From Euryarchaeota archaeon UBA495 (GTDB taxonomy: Archaea > Thermoplasmatota > Poseidoniia > Poseidoniales > Poseidoniaceae): DNA of 15,498 bases. This document shows positions 14,422 through 15,498 of the stretch, one piece after another. The position numbers and the translations under genes are program-made. The stretch spans positions 1 through 15,498 of the forward strand of contig DALQ01000085.1 of NCBI GenBank assembly GCA_002496845.1, written 5' to 3'. The notes below the pieces were generated by a model. That model was not told where the DNA came from. It did not search any database and worked only from the letters and a program-made list of their open reading frames with translations. Within the stretch, counting starts at the first letter, position 1, and every line of letters begins with the position of its first letter.

Positions 14422-14455
14422 ATGAGGTGCTATAAGGACAGGAATTATACCTCAT
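14422..14455. promoter_or_regulatory. Inverted repeat in the promoter of the lipid-type cluster
   Basis: ATGAGGTGCTATAA (14422-14435) faces TTATACCTCAT (14445-14455). The right arm in reverse complement is ATGAGGTATAA, identical to the left arm apart from three extra bases in the left. Each arm carries a TATA-like core. The element lies 15-48 bases upstream of the ATG at 14407, over the probable promoter, and could be an operator for the possible regulator encoded by the first gene. Confidence 0.4.
14429..14438 (-). promoter_or_regulatory. TATA-like box of the lipid-type cluster
   Basis: On the minus strand it reads TCCTTATAGC, centred 26 bases before the ATG at 14407, which gives leaderless spacing. 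A second candidate (TATAATTCC) is centred about 38 bases upstream. The first supports the chosen start of the small leading gene. Confidence 0.45.
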
Positions 14456-14521
14456 TTGATTGTAAAACCGGGCTACATCGCACCTGTTCCTCGTCGTCGG
14501 AATTGGTTTCCTGCATCGTTG

Positions 14522-14549
14522 TGTGAGAAACACCTGATTATAACTCACA
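14522..14549. promoter_or_regulatory. Short inverted repeat around the fasciclin gene promoter
   Basis: TGTGAG (14522-14527) and CTCACA (14544-14549) are exact inverted six-base arms separated by 16 bases, and the TATA-like box lies at the right arm. The arm spacing, about two helical turns centre to centre, suits a dimeric regulator. The arms are short enough that chance is a real alternative. Confidence 0.25.
14536..14545 (+). promoter_or_regulatory. TATA-like box of the fasciclin gene
   Basis: GATTATAACT contains TTATAA and is centred about 27-28 bases before the ATG at 14568, again at the distance expected for an archaeal leaderless transcript. No Shine-Dalgarno-like sequence precedes that ATG. 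Confidence 0.5.
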
Positions 14550-14567
14550 TTGCGTGCAAAATGGGAC

Positions 14568-15498
14568 ATGAAGAAATCTGCCGCGTATGTCCTCATCGTT
14601 CTCCTGATGGCATCGACCCTGCCACTGCAAGCCAGCGCTGACGCCAGCCAAGACATCCCCTCAAACGCGGTGGCCACGGGCGTTCACGATTCTCTTGTGG
14701 CCGCCTTGACCCATGCGGACTTGGTGACCACCTTGCAAGGCACGGGACCGTTCACCGTGTTCGCTCCGACGGACACGGCCTTTGCTGAGGCGGGCATCGA
14801 TTTGAGCACCTTCGACACGCCCGAAGAAAACGCAACCCTCACCGCCATCCTGCTCCACCACGTGGTGGCCGGTTCGGTGCCCTCAAGCGCGCTCTCCGAC
14901 GGCATGTTCGCCACGACGGTGAACGGAGATCGGGTTCAGTTTGGCGTCGACGCCAACGGCGTGACCGTCAGCAACGCCAACGTCACCACCCCCGACGTCA
15001 TCGCCTCCAACGGCATCATCCACTTCATCGACAAGGTCATGCTTCCGCCGGTCGACATCCCCGCCACCGCTCAAACCACGGGCATCCACAACAGCCTCGT
15101 GGCCGCTGTGGTCCAGGCAGAACTTTTGCCCACGCTGCAGGGGTCCGGACCGTTCACGGTGTTCGCACCCACGGACCAAGCGTTCACCGACGCTGGCATT
15201 GACTTGGCCGATTTTGCCACACCTGAAGGAAAGGCCACGCTCTCCGACATCCTGCTCTACCACGTGGTCGGTGCCGATGTGCCTGCTGCTAACGTGACGG
15301 AGTGCATGACCGCGGACGCCGTCAACGGCCAGCCGCTTTCGTTCACCGTGAACGGTGGCGTGATGGTCAACGACGCGAACGTGGTCCTCACCGACGTCAT
15401 CTCCAGCAACGGGTTGATCCACGTCATCGACAAGGTGCTGATGCCCACGGACACCCCCAAAGACATCCCGCGCACGGCGCAATGCACCACGGTTCACG
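14568..15498 (+). CDS. Secreted tandem fasciclin (FAS1) domain protein (C-terminus cut off)
   Basis: 310 residues are visible and the frame runs off the right edge. A Sec signal peptide (1-24, ending QASADA) is followed by two complete FAS1 domains (about 29-162 and 163-298) and the first residues of a third (DIPRTAQCTTVH). Each has the two hallmark blocks: GPFTVFAPTD.AF (60-72 and 194-206) and SNG.IH.IDKV (147-157 and 280-290), plus the central LLHHVV/LLYHVV with its conserved His. FAS1 proteins mediate adhesion or bind small hydrophobic molecules outside the cell. No lipobox or anchor is visible yet; one may lie beyond the edge. The ATG at 14568 is chosen for the signal peptide and the TATA spacing; the ATG seven bases earlier is in another frame. 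The gene is divergent from the lipid-type cluster, with 160 bases between them. Confidence 0.9.
   Translation, partial: MKKSAAYVLIVLLMASTLPLQASADASQDIPSNAVATGVHDSLVAALTHADLVTTLQGTGPFTVFAPTDTAFAEAGIDLSTFDTPEENATLTAILLHHVVAGSVPSSALSDGMFATTVNGDRVQFGVDANGVTVSNANVTTPDVIASNGIIHFIDKVMLPPVDIPATAQTTGIHNSLVAAVVQAELLPTLQGSGPFTVFAPTDQAFTDAGIDLADFATPEGKATLSDILLYHVVGADVPAANVTECMTADAVNGQPLSFTVNGGVMVNDANVVLTDVISSNGLIHVIDKVLMPTDTPKDIPRTAQCTTVH
14652..15461 (+). repeat. Tandem FAS1 coding repeat, two full units
   Basis: Unit 1 (14652-15053) and unit 2 (15054-15461) encode 134- and 136-residue domains that each begin with Asp-Ile-Pro; a third unit starts at 15462. The blocks TLQG(T/S)GPFTVFAPTD and AGIDL are nearly identical between units, pointing to internal duplication followed by moderate divergence. 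Unit 2 carries a Cys-containing loop (VTECMTAD) that unit 1 lacks. Confidence 0.85.

Noticed and set aside
14883..15497. Minus-strand open frame opposite the fasciclin gene
   Set aside because: Val/Asp/Gly-rich antisense of the repeated FAS1 domains; its apparent repeats simply mirror the real ones.

Overview
The window looks like part of a chromosome from a marine planktonic euryarchaeon of the Poseidoniales (Marine Group II) type. This is an inference from three things: four promoters whose TATA-like boxes sit about 24-28 bases upstream of the start codon (archaeal TATA spacing, largely leaderless messages), acidic secreted proteins and lipoproteins, and dense gene packing. No rRNA or marker gene is present to settle it, and the fatty-acid-type enzymes in the right half would be unusual for an archaeon.

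Left edge (1-794, minus): the N-terminal part of a PhnD-like substrate-binding lipoprotein, divergent from everything to its right. The 139-base gap to the next gene holds two dyads and two TATA-like boxes.

Iron block (934-8405, plus): six genes that read as one operon. In order they are a FEA1-like iron-assimilation lipoprotein, a large modular surface protein with a C-terminal anchor, a membrane-anchored FecB/BtuF-type binding protein, a FecCD-type permease, its ATPase, and a HugZ-like FMN/haem-utilisation protein. From the surface protein onward the genes overlap at their stop/start codons. The set covers iron capture, import and (probably) haem breakdown.

Lipid-type block (9714-14407, minus): six tightly coupled genes with overlaps of 3-11 bases or a gap of 2. 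They are a small possible regulator, a histidine-rich membrane protein, a FabH-like ketosynthase (KAS III), a haem-oxygenase-like di-metal oxidase (HDO), an unrecognised 298-residue protein and a delta-9-type acyl desaturase. The block ends in a strong hairpin, after which comes a NERD-nuclease/S1 fusion gene (8431-9645, minus). Ketosynthase, HDO, desaturase and a His-rich membrane protein together suggest a fatty-acyl-derived product made with iron-dependent oxygen chemistry. I do not recognise this as a described pathway, and it is the best candidate here for something new. The neighbouring iron operon would fit a demand for iron, but that link is inference.

Right edge (14568-15498, plus): a secreted protein of tandem fasciclin (FAS1) domains, cut off in its third repeat.

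No tRNA, rRNA, CRISPR array, insertion sequence or gene-free stretch over 300 bases was seen.
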